From Rheum nobile (taxonomy: Eukaryota; Streptophyta; Magnoliopsida; Caryophyllales; Polygonaceae), in contig WOAB01000864.1 of NCBI GenBank assembly GCA_027886185.1, positions 2,914,001 through 2,978,000 on the forward strand: a DNA stretch of 64,000 nucleotides. The letters are read 5' to 3'. This document shows positions 1-12,021 of this stretch, piece after piece (position 1 is the stretch's first letter; each line of letters begins with the position of its first letter). Position numbers and translations under genes: made by a program. Under the pieces are notes generated by a model that worked only from the letters and a program-made list of their open reading frames with translations, was not told where the DNA came from and made no database searches.

Positions 1-15
1 GGTGATCAACTCTCG

Positions 16-1515
16 GTGCCTTTGATTATGGGGCCGTTGCCAAATCCGGGAGTGACCAATCATGCCTTGACCGAGGGCTTCCAAGGGCATGCACATCACA
101 TGAGCACTACAAGGGAAGAATATGCTTCTTCTAATTTTTCATTGCCTTTTGCTCCTACTACTATGCCTTTTAGATCTAACCATGTAGATTCTAGATTAAG
201 GCTTGGAGAGCAATCAAGAATGCAGCCCCATGACGTCCCTAGGTCTCAAGGACCCTTGCTCCATCCCCTAAGGAGTGCACCAAGCCGAGGCGGAGCATTC
301 CAAGGCCAAGGGCAAGGCGGTTACATGCCTTATGAAGCTTGCGGCGTCGGCGGCAATGGCAACCAATATCCGGCCAACTTGGAGCAACCATGGCCACATG
401 GAGTTAAATTGGAGGTACAAAGTTTTGGTTTAAATTGTGAGCCCGAGGTATATATTGATTGGGAACAGAAAACCGATCAAATATTCCAATACTATAACTA
501 CTCGGAAGCTCAACGAGTAGCTATAGCTACGATCAAGTTTGAGGGATTCGCCTATCAATGGTGGCTTGGGGACAAAGAGGAACGAGAGTTCCATGGACAC
601 CCCCAAGTGACCATATGGCAAGAGCTCAAACGGGCTCTAAGAGATAGGTTTGTTCCGGATGACTATGCCGAGCGAGTTCATGAGAGATTGGAACAACTTG
701 AGCAAGGGAATAAAACCCCGGATGAGTTCTATACGGAGCTAAGGACCTTGGTCTTTAGGTCCGGGCTTAGAGTTCCCGAAGGGTATCTTATTTCCAAGTT
801 CATTAACCATCTCAATAATGAACTCAAAGCGGTCATGAGTAAGCAACATTTTCCTCGTGGGACGCCTATGGAGGAAGTGCTTCATTATACTAATCGTATG
901 TATAAAGCATTATCTTCTAGACGCCCCCAAGGGAATAGCTCACGCCCTTGGCAAGGTCCCAAAGGAGCACCACCTCCACCTAGACGCTTGGAACTGACTA
1001 GGGGTGATAATCCTAGTCACCCTAGATGAGAGTTCCCTAGTAGAGTCCAACCCCAACGAAAGGAGGGCGAGGGCCGAGCAAGGGATATCCAGTGTTACAA
1101 GTGTCTAGGAACAGGGCACTATGCCCGGGATTGCACCTCAAAAAGACAACTTCTACTTAATACTCTAGGAGAATATGAATCCGAGGATGAGTATGAAGAA
1201 GAGGTTGTTGAGAATGAGGAGGCCGAGGAAGAGATGCATGTTGTTGCAGCCCATGGGGACTGTTTTGTGGCTAAGAAAGTGCTTATAGCCTCGGAGGGAT
1301 CAAGTGTGCCTAGCCAATGGGAGACCATCTTCCATACTAGGTGCACTATCAACGGCAAAGTATGTAGTATGATAATTGATGGGGGGTCATGTTGCAATAT
1401 CATTGACCATGAAGTAGTGTCTAGGTTCAACCTAAGCACTACTCCTCACCCACAACCCTACACCCTTTGTTGGTTGAATTCCGACACCCCTCTAAGGTTA
1501 AGGAGCAAGCCATGA
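16..1515 (+). pseudogene. gag and protease of gypsy element A, broken
   Basis: Gag would form the particle shell and bind RNA; the aspartic protease would cut the polyprotein. The retrotransposon gag domain is around residues 140-280 of the first open stretch (IDWEQKTDQIF, then YQWWLG). It ends at an in-frame TGA at 1,027-1,029. The same frame continues into a zinc knuckle at 1,093-1,134 (CYKCLGTGHYARDC) and the protease active site MIIDGGSCCNII, whose Asp codon is at 1,378-1,380. A frame change near 1,490 ends the stretch at 1,515. Because the left edge cuts the element, the true gag start is not known. Family assignment is firm; the reading frame is not functional as it stands. Confidence 0.85.
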
Positions 1516-2534
1516 TCAAGTTCACCATTGGTGGATATGAAGATGAGGTTGTGTGTGATGTACTTCCCATGACCGCATGTCATCTCCTCCTAGGAAGGCC
1601 CTGACAATTTGATAGAGGCGTGGCTCATCATGGAGTGACAAATGAGTATTCTTTTATCATGAATGGTAAGAGGATCACTCTCCACCCTTTGTTACCCCAT
1701 GAAATCATGGCCGATCATGTGGCCCGAGAGCAAAGGAAAGCCCAACAAAAGGCTGAGCCAAAGCAAGGTAAGAAGATGGCAATTGGAAGCAAAGGTGGTG
1801 CTTCTAATCATATGCTCTTGGCCAAGCCTCTTATGCCTTCCTTCATTCCATACCTTCAACCTTCCATTGCGTTTTATGAGACTAACCTTATTAATGAAAA
1901 GGTTGTGGTGTTGCATAGAGTTTCTAGTGGTTTTATTGCAGGTCAAGAAGGCAAGCACATCAAGGGCTCAAAGCTGGAGTCCGGGATGGTCCCATTTGAG
2001 CCAGGGGAGGAAAGCGCCCCACATGAGAATAGCTATTGCGTGGAAGGAGATGAAGACCTTGACGAGCTGGATTCGAGGTCGAATCCCCTTCAAGAGAGGG
2101 AGGATGATGTGACCATGCCACATCAAGGTCAAGACACCGAGGACACCCTAGGCGCCGTCGAGGACTTGGACGCCGAGGAGCACACCGTGGGCACTATGGA
2201 GGCCCAAGAGCTGGATCAAGGCACGGAGCTTATGGATGCAACACTTGGAGCTGGAGATGACCAATACATGCATGGGAGGGCCAAAGCTAAACCAAAGGAA
2301 GACATTGACCAAGACAAGGCCAAGACATCGGCCACGCCGGGCACAAGCGTCACCAAGGCCTACGTCCAAGATGATAAGGCAATTCCCGGCACCATCACGA
2401 GGTCTAGGGCTAGGAAGCTCCTCCAAGACCTCCACAAGGGGTTGACATGCCAAGCTGCCCTAAGCCACGCCGAGCCTAGCCTAGTCCTTTGCATTCATCA
2501 AGGCGCCGGCGAGCACGGCGCTAGCGGCAAGTGA
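1516..2534 (+). pseudogene. Protease C-terminus joined to polyprotein tail
   Basis: After the frame change the protease continues (FTIGGYEDEVVCDV, CHLLLGRP). It stops at a TGA at 1,602-1,604, where related elements have Trp. The frame then stays open from 1,620 to 2,534. Its second half is an acidic, Asp/Glu-rich tail with a GTITRSRARKL motif. It resembles the tail of element B (GPLTRAQAKRM), which follows integrase in full-length relatives. The jump from protease-side sequence to tail marks an internal deletion of reverse transcriptase, RNase H and integrase. The tail probably runs into the 3' LTR, as in element B. Confidence 0.7.
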
Positions 2535-3120
2535 ACTTTCAAGAGGGGCGCCGAGCCACTTGGGCCACTTTGTTCGGCACTCAAACCACCATGGGCTGGC
2601 CCACCTACCCCACCATCATAGGCCCAAGCCTTGGCCGAGAGAATCTTAAACGTGCCTGAAGACATTTGCTTTTGAAGTTATTAAGTTATCGTATTCGGAC
2701 ATTTTCGGTATTAAAAGTAGGGTTTAATTTTGTGCAAGACTCTTGACGTTTCCTTAGGCATTCTTGCCTTTTTTGTAAGCCTTTATATTGGTACTTTGAA
2801 GGCTGAAAAGGACACGAAAGAATTATCAACTTTGCTTTGCCAAAATCTCTCTTGCTTCTCTAGTCTCTCTTTTGTCAAAATAGTCTAAGTGTGTCGAGTG
2901 AGTACATCTCTCACACTTCCTCTTCCCTTTCATTTCTGCAAGCAATTCTTCTTCCCTCTATAAGAAGACATTGAGTGCCATCTATCCCCCACAACTCCGC
3001 CGTCAAACCATCCTTGCGCCTCCGCCACGCCACCGTCCATCCGAGAAACCCTAATTGGCGTTTCCACTCCGGCGACGAGGAAAACTTGCACCGCGGCCTC
3101 CCGATCCTTTGAATCTAACA
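2535..3120 (+). repeat. Probable 3' LTR region of gypsy element A
   Basis: This non-coding stretch follows the polyprotein tail. It has a TATA-like TTTATATTGG near 2,782, then pyrimidine-rich sequence with repeated TCTCT. The order (tail stop codon, AT-rich U3, TATA, CT-rich leader) matches the LTR of element B. No second copy lies in the window, so neither LTR end can be fixed. The LTR may begin as early as about 2,104, inside the tail coding sequence. Confidence 0.45.
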
Positions 3121-4920
3121 AAGTAACATCCCCACAACACGTAATTTTCAACTGAGCCAAATTCATCCCCATAACACATCAAACTTTTGTTGGGTAATGA
3201 CACGCACAAGCAATAATGATGCCGAGATGAGTAAGAATTTGTTAATTTGGGTGTGTAGGTGATGTGGGGGAGAAAAGGAGGCCGTGAGAAAATTTTGCAG
3301 GAAAATATCTTGAGGGGCTAGAAAGAGAGGACCGAGCAAGTTGACGTCGGGAAAGATTAGCAAAATGACACCGGGAATAGTACTCTGGGAGATGTGTCTC
3401 TAGTAGAAGCAAGGAGTGGATGTGATAAGAGAAGGGTTGATGTACCCTAATTCTTTTGGAATGGATGAAACTATGGGTTTTTCTATGGAATGAATTTGTT
3501 TTTTGGATTTGGAATGACCCATTTCAAGATATCAATGAAATTCTAATTTTTCATCTAACCAAACAAGATTTTGGAATCACTCATTCCCCATTCTGATTCT
3601 TCATTCCACTAGAATCGTACTAAACCAAGCCATAATTAGAACTTTTTAGTCCCTACTTTTTCTATTAACTTTTTATGGGTATTTCTGTTTCAACTAGTCA
3701 AATCATATGAACTAGCAGGGGCTTATAGATTCAGGCTACAGTTGTTCAAATTGGTAATGGATCTAAGACTCTAAGCTTCTACACAACATTTGGAAATCGG
3801 GTTTGATCGTGGATTCTCATTTTTTACGGTCAAATATCGTGATTTGATTTTAAGTAGTAGGTGGTGTTTAGTAGTTGATCGGTGGTTTTGGAGTTTCCCC
3901 TTAAGAATTGGTCAGGGTTGAACTCGGATTCCCGGTGGTGAACATTGGGAGATTTTCCAGTAGAGTTTAATTATGTACAAAGGAATGGATAAACATCACA
4001 AATTTTAGCTCTTTCAGCAAACCCATATAGCAACGTTACAAAAGAAAGGATAAATTGCATGTTGAACTTCAACAGTGGTGTTTGAGCCAAAGGCTTTATG
4101 GTTATGGGTTTCCTCCCCTTGGGAAGGGATGATTTCTTTTTTGGTAGATTGCTTGGTTCTTTCAGTACGATTGTTAGCTTGCTATTTTTGGTTTCCTCAT
4201 TCTTGGAAGGAGAAGTTCATTGTAGGTATCAACATTGTTGTAAGCTTGTAAAGCTTCAGTATGTAAAGAATGTGCCTTTTTCCCTTATCGATGATAAAGA
4301 TCAGAGACAAGAGAAAAAATCATGAAAATTGTATATCATAAGACAAATTTCCAAAAAGCAGACCGAGCAAGATCGAGAAAGCCATCGAATGAAGGTCGGA
4401 AGACCAGCATAAGAACAACGACCCTCCATAGAACAAGGGCCGATCAACCCAGCACCAGCACAACCAAGCACCTCAAAAGTCGGATTAATGAAGTTTGGGT
4501 CGAGGAGTAGACACAAGACCAAGGAAACGAGATAGATTCTCATAATTATGGGAGTAAATCTCTCTATTTTTCAGAAGAAAGGAGAAAAAGGGTGAGTATA
4601 CGGTAGAAATTTGTAGAAGGGTCCAACAAATTCATTTGACTTGACTTGTGGTAGGATATTTGGATCTAGGTTTTTCTTTGTGACAATCAGATTTCTGGTA
4701 GAGCCGATGGTGTATTTTATTCATTGTATAAATGTGGGCATGTGTTTGACCATGAAAAGAAAGTGTGGGCATGAAAAGGCTAGCGTGACTTTTATAGAGT
4801 TAGTGAAATCTTTGGGTGGTGATGGTAGTGTAGGTGTTCATGTTGTTGTTGGGGTTGGAGTTATGGGTTGAGTTTCTAGAGAGAGGTGGGAGTTTTTGTG
4901 GGTTTGTGAACGATTTAATC
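3121..4920. other. AT-rich interval, no recognised gene
   Basis: I see no conserved coding region, RNA gene or clear transposon protein in this 1.8 kb. Short open stretches exist on both strands but carry no family motif. A possible small foldback element (3,441-3,627) is listed separately. Confidence 0.5.
3441..3627. mobile_element. Possible MITE-like foldback
   Basis: The left end (GTACCCTAATTCTTTTGGAA) partly matches the reverse complement of the right end (GTACGATTCTAGTGGAATGA). The interior is rich in GGAATG on the left and CATTCC on the right, so it could fold back. No clean target duplication was found. It could also be a chance AT-rich palindrome. Confidence 0.25.
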
Positions 4921-5127
4921 TTTTTTTATAACGTAAAAATTAGACTGGAAATCACAGAAGAAACGGTTTCTCAGTCTATAGCATCCTTGCAGATGAGAAT
5001 TACAAGTTCTAGATTAGCTCGTATATCTTCCAAAGAACTCCACTGGCCTAGCTTTGCAATGAAGTCCGCCACCACGTTTGTTTTTCGAAAGACATGACAA
5101 ATCTGCATTGAAGGTGATTGTCGGAGC
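4921..5127 (-). mobile_element. 5'-truncated LINE, 3' end only
   Basis: About 200 bp closely match the 3' end of the LINE at 54,088-57,780, read on the minus strand. Both start on the plus strand with oligo-T followed by GTAAAAATTAGACTG and share sequence up to AAATCTGCA near 5,110. An oligo-A tail with heavy 5' truncation is typical of LINE insertions. The encoded part is the last portion of the RNase H-like region. No target duplication was identified. Confidence 0.7.
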
Positions 5128-5540
5128 GGTCTCAGATTCTTTCTTAGCCCTTAGATGAGCTCTCGTAAATACCATTGTCTAAAATGAGACAAGGAGAGGT
5201 TAGAACTCTTTCTTATATAGAAATTCTATCTTCTATAATAGGCATGAGTGATTGAACTACTATTTTTGGCAGAAGTTTGAAAAGAGAACTTCACACAAAT
5301 TCGACTCATTGTTAAACCCAACCTTGTCTTCCACTTTAAAACCCGTTATAGAAACTTATAGTAATATAATTTTGGAATAAACTCCACCAAATCATTGCGA
5401 TTTAAAATCTCCTTAAAGACATTTTATTCTAAGCCTTACATAGGGCCTATAATAAAGAAAAACTTTCACACCAAAATTTTATTTTATAATACTCAAATAA
5501 ACACAAAATGGTTTAAAATTTTTGAGTTTAAAAACTTTTA

Positions 5541-5552
5541 GCTCTGATATCA
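5541..5552 (-). other. Primer-binding site, initiator tRNA-Met type
   Basis: On the minus strand this reads TGATATCAGAGC, one base from the usual plant TGGTATCAGAGC complementary to initiator tRNA-Met. It lies 4 bp inside the LTR edge, the normal spacing. It fixes the element's orientation as minus. Confidence 0.65.
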
Positions 5553-5585
5553 TAATAGTAACACCCCTAAATTACATTAGGAATA

Positions 5586-6657
5586 TGGTCAATTACCGGA
5601 AACCACCCGTTGAATGTGCCATATTGCCCAAAACCACCCCTTTAAATCAATATTACCGGAAACCACCCGTATTTCACATGCCGTTAAACAATCTACACCC
5701 TACCCTTGACTCCGTTTGAAATCCGTTAAGTCCGGTCCCACAAGCCTTTTTTCTAAATATTTTCTGTGAAATAAAATGTAAAGATAATTTAAAAAAAGTA
5801 AAATTAAAAAGACTGCTTGCGTTGGATGAGCTTGAAGAACTCATCAATGGCTGAGCGAGGAGTTAGAGGCTTCAAGCCAAGGCGAGGAGTTGGAGGCTTC
5901 AAGCCGAGGAAGCTTGATTCATCAGATCTCCAGTCGCTCCCTCCGCTCGCTCACCAGAGTATGAGGCCAAACATGGAGGGGACGTCCGCTGCTCAGGAGG
6001 ACAAGGAGAAGGAGTTTTACTTCCCTAGAGGCTCCGCAAGCGGCAGGGAGAGCTTCATCGGAGTCGAATCGGGGTCCTGGAGAGTCTTTGCCTCCGTTCA
6101 AGCTGAGCAACTTATTCAGAATGAAAGCAGCAATACGACTTCGTCTTCGTCAGGATCCTCCTTGTCGGACACGTATTCGACGGAAACATGATCTACTCTT
6201 ATGAATCGACGAGGATTTCAGACTCCCTCGCGGCTTCGCCACACTCAACCACTTTCCCGATATCATCGATTGCTTCCGCCGCGAGCATATCTTCTTCTAT
6301 TGGCCCAGACGACATATCTTCTTATGGAATTACATGAATCTAAGGGGCTGGCTGAGCGTGAAGAACTCATCAATGGTTGAGCTTGAAGACGGCGCAAAAG
6401 GGGAGCAGTGGGGAAGAAACCCAAATTTTAGGTTTTTTAATTTTACTTTATATCAATTACCTTTACATTTTATTTCACATAAAATATTTAGAAAAAAGTT
6501 TATGGGACCGGACTTAACGGATTTCAAACGGAGTCAGGAGTAGGGTGGCGATTGTTTAACGGCATGTGAAATACGAGTGATTTCCAGTAATACCGATTTA
6601 AAGGGGTGGTTTTGGGGAATATGACCCATTCAACGGGTGGTTTCTGGTAATTGACCC
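5586..6657. mobile_element. Mutator-like element, non-autonomous, 1,072 bp
   Basis: The element is flanked by the perfect 9-bp duplication TTAGGAATA (5,577-5,585 and 6,658-6,666). Its ends are long inverted repeats of about 225 bp (5,586 to about 5,811 and about 6,433 to 6,657), beginning (T/G)GGTCAATTACC and roughly 85-90 percent alike by eye. A 9-bp duplication with long terminal inverted repeats is the Mutator signature. No transposase is present. The 620-bp interior is much richer in GC than the AT-rich surroundings, as in gene-carrying Pack-MULEs. It sits inside the LTR listed at 5,128-8,560. Confidence 0.88.
5817..6191 (+). other. Cargo sequence of the Mutator-like element, origin unknown
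   Basis: An open frame of 124 codons covers most of the interior. It has a short repeated RGVRGFKPR / GVGGFKPR segment, a charged centre (KEKEFYFPRGSASGRESF) and a Ser/Thr-rich end. I do not recognise the family. A related piece (AAGAACTCATCAATGG) recurs near 6,363, so the interior itself contains a duplication. It could be a captured exon or 5' UTR; nothing shows that it is translated. Confidence 0.3.
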
Positions 6658-8584
6658 TTAGGAATATTACCGCCAGTGACCTCGGATCGCATATCCAAAA
6701 TTACCCAAGGCTTACAGTATTGATCGCAAAATAATAATTTAAAACGAACAATAACATATATGAATATAGAGAAATCCATAATGTATTATAAATGACGTTG
6801 TAAAAACGGCTACCCAATAATGTATATCAAAATATCAGCGAAAGACTTAAAATATTCAAAACACAAACAGGATCTAAACCTTGTTCAAAATAATCAGATG
6901 ACAAAGGAAATGCGGCTGCCTTCAACGTCTTCATTCTATGGCTTTAATTTGGGAAGTTGTACCTGATGTGCCGTATAGGACGGATGACACCAGCCAACCA
7001 GCCAAGGAAAAGGAAAGGTTGGTTAGTTTAATGAAAGACTAAACAAGGGCTCAAACAGAATGGTTCTAGTGATTGTATCTGGTTATTATCATTGTCTCTC
7101 GAATAAAAGCCGATAGACGATACATAACTCAAACACTCTCACTGAAATTAAGAATAGGAATGTATCAAGAGAATGCTCCAAAGGAAATGAGTCTTATAGG
7201 AATACTCATATTTGTTTGGAAACATTATATTTCACACAAAGTTTGAAAACCGACCTTGATTATTTGGGTCCACGACCAACCTCACCGCATCATGCGAATC
7301 CAGATTGGAAAGAGGACTTACTTTAAAACAAGAGTCCGAGCGGGTTCCACGTTGTACTTCTCGCCCGAGGGTATCTTAATTATGTGCAACAAGGCACTTA
7401 TATTATTTAATTTCAAAACGTGCATTAACGTTGAAGCTTTTAATTTCCACAACAGATCTCACATGAGATGTCGGATGAGAATAAATCCCGAAGATTGGCA
7501 CTAGCTAAGTGCACCACCACCTATATTCGGATAGGGGTAGGTCATGACCAAAAGCGTTAGGACATTTATCCTCCTAACACAAAGTTATAAAGAAACGACT
7601 AAACCTCACAAACAAATAACATTCATACGAATACTCGTGCTAAACTAGCATTTATATATCCACACCATTGCACAACAAATCCACACCAATTATAACTAGC
7701 ACCCTATAGTAGAATATATATATATATACGGGTCATAGCTAGCATTTTATACAACCTAATAATAAGGTTCAATTAATCACACAAGTTCCCAAACAAGTAA
7801 AGAATTATTTATCTCAACTTAATAGCTCAACCGATTCATTGTCAATTAAGATAAAAATTGAATAAATATGCAAAAGCGAACCACCACTTGCCTTAAATCA
7901 CGAATAACTTGAACGGCGTACGGAGATGGTTGCTTTCGAAAAGCAAATTGGCTCCCTGCTTGATTTCCGTTTCAAATGAGATTCCGATATGTACCCAAGT
8001 CACAAAACATAAATAAATTATGATTAAATAATTTATTCAATAACAACAATTGAAGAGTACAAGTCTTGATTTTTAATTGGATTACTTAACTCTCAGTAAG
8101 GTCTTTCGATAAAACGATTATTATACGATACTAAGATCCATTAGTTGTATATTCTAAATAATCATAGCATAAATAAATTACTTAATTTATTTATCATCTC
8201 AAATAGTCCAACACATTACCCAATTGTAGTGTTATTCCTTAACATGCAACTTACAATTTGAGATAATCTAATAAGATATAATTAATGTAATTTTAATACT
8301 TCTAAAATTAAATTAATCCAGTATGTAACCAATTAACCCCAATTAGCATGCTTAATCATGATTAATTGGAGCAAAAAACCGAATAGGAGTACGAAATAGC
8401 CATTACTGAATTCGTTCGGTTCTTTCTTGTTGACACCCTCTCGTTGTTTGCTTCGTATCTCCCTCGTCCGAACTCCAAATGATGCGTGGTTTGCGGCTCT
8501 GGAAACTAGACTTCAAGACGAAGATTTTGATTTTAAACCCGTAACTAGAGGTGCAAAGTTGATAAAGATAACGCTACTGCAAGG

Positions 8585-10862
8585 TGAAAAAAGCCTATGA
8601 TAAACTGAATGCGAATTCATTTTATCTGTCCTCGATAAATTTGGATTCTCACCTTGGTTCACTATTTGGATTAAGGAATGTAATGAAATAGTTTATTTCT
8701 TGTTTTAGTCAACATTGGACCAACATACCTATTTTACCCACACAGAGGACTAAGACAAGGCGACCCTCTATCTCCCTTTCTTTTCATTCTAGGTGCCGAA
8801 GTATTTGCAAGAAAACTGCAACAAGAAGGAAACATTAACAACAATCAACTTGGCTTCAAACTCAGCCGGATAGATACCAATATCCTTTTCCTAGCCTTTG
8901 TGGACAACATTCTTATTTTTTCCAAAGCAAACAATCAGCATGCACCAAAATTAAAACTATCATTGGAAACTAATGTTCTATTTCAGACAATGTGTAAATT
9001 ATCACAAATCAGCATTTTAGACAACAACGAACACACCTCAAGTACTACATCTCTTGAAAAATATCTTGGTTGTCCCAATAATAAATGGCAAAGTCAACCA
9101 GGATACTCTCCAATATACAATTTCCTAAACTACTAAACAATTATCCAAATAGAAAGTGAGTTCTCTTTCTCTGGAGGAAGGACAATGCTTATCAAATCAA
9201 ACCTCGCAACTAAACCAAACTACATCATGCAATGTTTTATGTTATAAACATCAATAGATAAAGAATTAGACAATGCCAACAAAAATTCCCTATGGAATAA
9301 AGACCAAACATACAAACCCTTAGTAGGATGAGATAAAATATGTAAAAATAAATCTAATGGCGGGATTATCATTAGAAAAACTTAAGACATGAATAAAGCT
9401 CTCCAAATGAAGTTAATTTGGAAAACTTTCGCTGAACCAAATAATATATGGGTTAAGATTATAAACTAGAAATATATAAAATTTACAAATATATTGCAAT
9501 ACTAAAAAAAAAACAATCTTAGCAATGGTCACAATTACTCAAACTTCGATCAGAATTCCACTCAAGACTGCAATGGCGTGTCGGGGATGGACAATCCATT
9601 AGTTTCTGGAAGGATAAATGGACGTCAAACTTAAACCTTGTAGAGGAAATTCTACCAAATATAGTTATGAACCCTTTAACAAAAGTAAGCGAATTTATAA
9701 TCAATAAAAAATGGAATAGAATTGAACTGGGCATTATTCTTAATAAAGAGACAGGTGATCTAATTATAGACATACCAATCCCTAAATTTAACATAACTAA
9801 TAGACTATACTAGACATCTAATACAAACGGTTGGTTCTCTACGAAATCAACTCTTGAATTTATTGCTAAGCAAACAAATGAAGCAATCAATGATCTTTCC
9901 TGACTATGGAAACTTGATACATATCTCAAAGTAAAAAACTTCTTATGGAAAATATGCCATGATAGCTTACCAACTAAAGCAAGATTATTCCAAAAACATG
10001 TAGTTGTACCACTTGCATGTGATTGCTGCAATAATCCACATGAAGACCTAATCCATTTTCTATTCCAATGCCCTTTTACCCTTAAACAAATAAAAAAACA
10101 AAACATCTTCATAGAAAATACAATCAAAATCATAAATACCGACCAATAATAAAAAACCAAAAGGCCTCTTTATTGAAGCGCAAACTCTATTATCAAAAAA
10201 CGAATTCATATGCCTTATCACTACTTGGTGCGGGACATGGAAAAATAGGAACCAAATCATCTTTAATATATACTAATAACTCAGAAAAAATCAAATTACA
10301 CAATATATAAAAATCTTAATGCGAAACTGGAAAAAATAACAAAGATTGTGATTATTCAACCAAAACGTAACCCTTCTCAAACCCGGGAAAAAAGGTAAAT
10401 TAAATGGGAAAAACCTAATAAAAAATTTGTTAAAATAAACTTTGATGGAACTAAAATATTCAATGGAGAGACTCGAAACGGCTACATTATTAGAGAGGAG
10501 AATTCATAAGCCATTCATATGGAATGCATTCGGTGTTAATACGATTTTGATGGCAGAAACCATGGCACTCAGAAACAATATTATTATAGAAAACACCTAA
10601 ACCTAACTATTGAAATTGAAGGAGACAACTTTTGCCTTGTTAAATCTATTCTAGGCATATGGGCTTGTCCTTGGGAAATTTAAAAAGGTTGTTGGCGATA
10701 TCCTTATCGATCCTCATTCATTCCAAGAAGTCCATATTAGGCACACTTCTTACCCTCTGTGTCAGATTTAAACTTTGATTCAGAACTCCACGTTTTCATC
10801 CTCAATGATGCTCAAGGCTAGACTAAGCATAGGTATTAGGCCTAGTCTAATTGTTCCTTATA
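8585..10862 (+). mobile_element. LINE with RNase H domain, 5'-truncated and decayed
   Basis: The copy begins inside reverse transcriptase at the AYDK motif near 8,590. It continues with HRGLRQGDPLSPFLF near 8,743, then the zf-RVT region near 9,900-10,080 (LWKLDTYLKVKNFLWKICHD; HFLFQCPF) and an RNase H start near 10,436 (KINFDGTKI). The catalytic FADD motif reads FVDN (8,896-8,910), so a catalytic Asp is lost. Many stops and frame changes follow. The 3' end is an A-rich tail near 10,862. A second copy of the family starts 50 bp downstream. Confidence 0.8.
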
Positions 10863-10912
10863 AAAAAATAAAAATAAATGACAATATACCATTTACAAAG
10901 GCCCACCGTTTG

Positions 10913-11606
10913 GGGTATTTGGATAAAGAGAAACCAGGTTATATTTAATACAGACACTGCTGATAAATTCAAAGATCTAACACAATTTATATCCACTCTA
11001 ATTAAAAATTGGAACATGGATAGTAAGAAAGAACAGGAAGAAGTTACACAAGCAAAATAAAAACCTCATCAAACAAGAAAAACTAGATTCTTAAAATGGG
11101 AAAATTCAAATCTAAACTTTTTCAAAATTAATTTTGATGGTTCAAAACTACCCAATGGTGACGCTAGTGGCGGTTTTATCATTAGAAATGACAAAGCTGA
11201 AGTTGTTCATTAAATATCATTTCGTTGTGGCTCTAATAGTATCCTCAAGTCAGGAATCCTGGCCCTAAAAGAAAGCATCAACTGTGCAAAAACATTAGTA
11301 AAGTACAAATTGAAGGAGACAATCTTTGCCTTATAAATTCTATTAAAGGCATCTGGGATTGTCCTTAAGGATTTGAAATGGTTGTCGCGGATATTCTTCT
11401 CGACCTCCAATTTTTCCAAGATGTCCAATTTAGACACATTTTTAGAGAGGTAAACCGCACTGCTGACCGTATTGCAAAATTCATCTTTTCACCAATTATG
11501 TCTATTCTAAATTATGATTCAGAACTTCGTGTTCTCGTCCGTAAGAATGTTCTAGGATGATTTTCGCAATGAAGCTAAGACTAATCTAATTCTTTTGTCA
11601 TAAAAA
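10913..11606 (+). mobile_element. 5'-truncated LINE with 15-bp target duplication
   Basis: The copy begins in the linker before RNase H (GIWIKRNQVIFNT) and covers the RNase H-like domain (NFFKINFDGSKL near 11,120; HIFREVNRTADRIAKF near 11,436). It ends CTAATTCTTTTGTCATAAAA, matching the family's 3' end at about 33,700. It is flanked by AAGGCCCACCGTTTG (10,898-10,912) and AAGGCCCATCGTTTG (11,607-11,621), a 15-bp target duplication with one mismatch. This is the best-defined LINE insertion in the window. It is not able to move by itself. Confidence 0.85.
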
Positions 11607-11707
11607 AAGGCCCATCGTTTGCAGCTCTAAAAGAGGGGAAATCAAACGCCTTAGACAATTCAACGTCGTTTCGGCCACTTGTGTTATGTTCTCCGGCTAA
11701 TACAAAG
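11607..11707 (+). promoter_or_regulatory. Likely ancestral NAT9-like promoter segment with GGCCCA motif
   Basis: If the hAT element and its duplicated target are removed, this 101-bp segment joins 14,574 onward. GGCCCA (11,609-11,614) would then lie about 177 bp before the NAT9-like start codon. GGCCCA/TGGGCC is the site II element found in many plant housekeeping promoters. No TATA box is seen. The function is inferred from position and motif only. Confidence 0.35.
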
Positions 11708-12021
11708 TAGGGGTGAGCAAAACAGATATATCCGATCCGATCCGGTCTGGTATGTCGGATATCCGGTAAAAAAAATCACAAAACTCTTATCCGTATCCTA
11801 TAAATATTATCCGGATCGAATCAGATATTTGACTCGGATATCCGAATTATCCGGTTACTAGAAAACCTATTAAAAATTAAATCAAAATGTTATTCTTTCT
11901 AATTCAATCAAAACTAACAATCTGCAAAGTGCAAACTAAATGTCAAACATCAACATCATTTACAAGTCCCTGTTAATTTTTTCAAACAATTAAACTTGCC
12001 AACATTTTCATATTGAAAACC

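Larger units (their letters stand above)
1..3120 (+). mobile_element. Ty3/gypsy element A, 3' part, internally deleted
   Basis: A plus-strand LTR retrotransposon enters from the left edge. It shows gag, a CCHC zinc knuckle, protease, then directly the hydrophilic C-terminal tail normally found after integrase. No reverse transcriptase, RNase H or integrase motif lies between about 1,950 and 2,050, so roughly 3 kb of pol is missing compared with an ordinary gypsy element. The 5' LTR is outside the window. The 3' LTR is inferred from position and from similarity of layout to element B at 24,146-33,374. The right border near 3,120 is a guess. Confidence 0.8.
5128..8560 (-). mobile_element. LTR retrotransposon fragment with long LTR, minus strand
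   Basis: From about 5,557 to 8,560 the sequence is related to the solo LTR at 29,596-32,616. Shared stretches include TAACACCCC near 5,559, ATTACC(A/G)CCAGTGACC near 6,666, CACCCAAGGCTT-type sequence, and GCGAACC(A/G)CCACTTGCCT near 7,876. Just left of the LTR, 5,541-5,552 reads as a primer-binding site on the minus strand, so this is a 5' LTR in minus orientation with a short leader to its left. The outer end seen in the solo LTR (GGGGTATCACA) is missing, so the right end is truncated next to the LINE. A Mutator-like element interrupts it. Confidence 0.65.
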
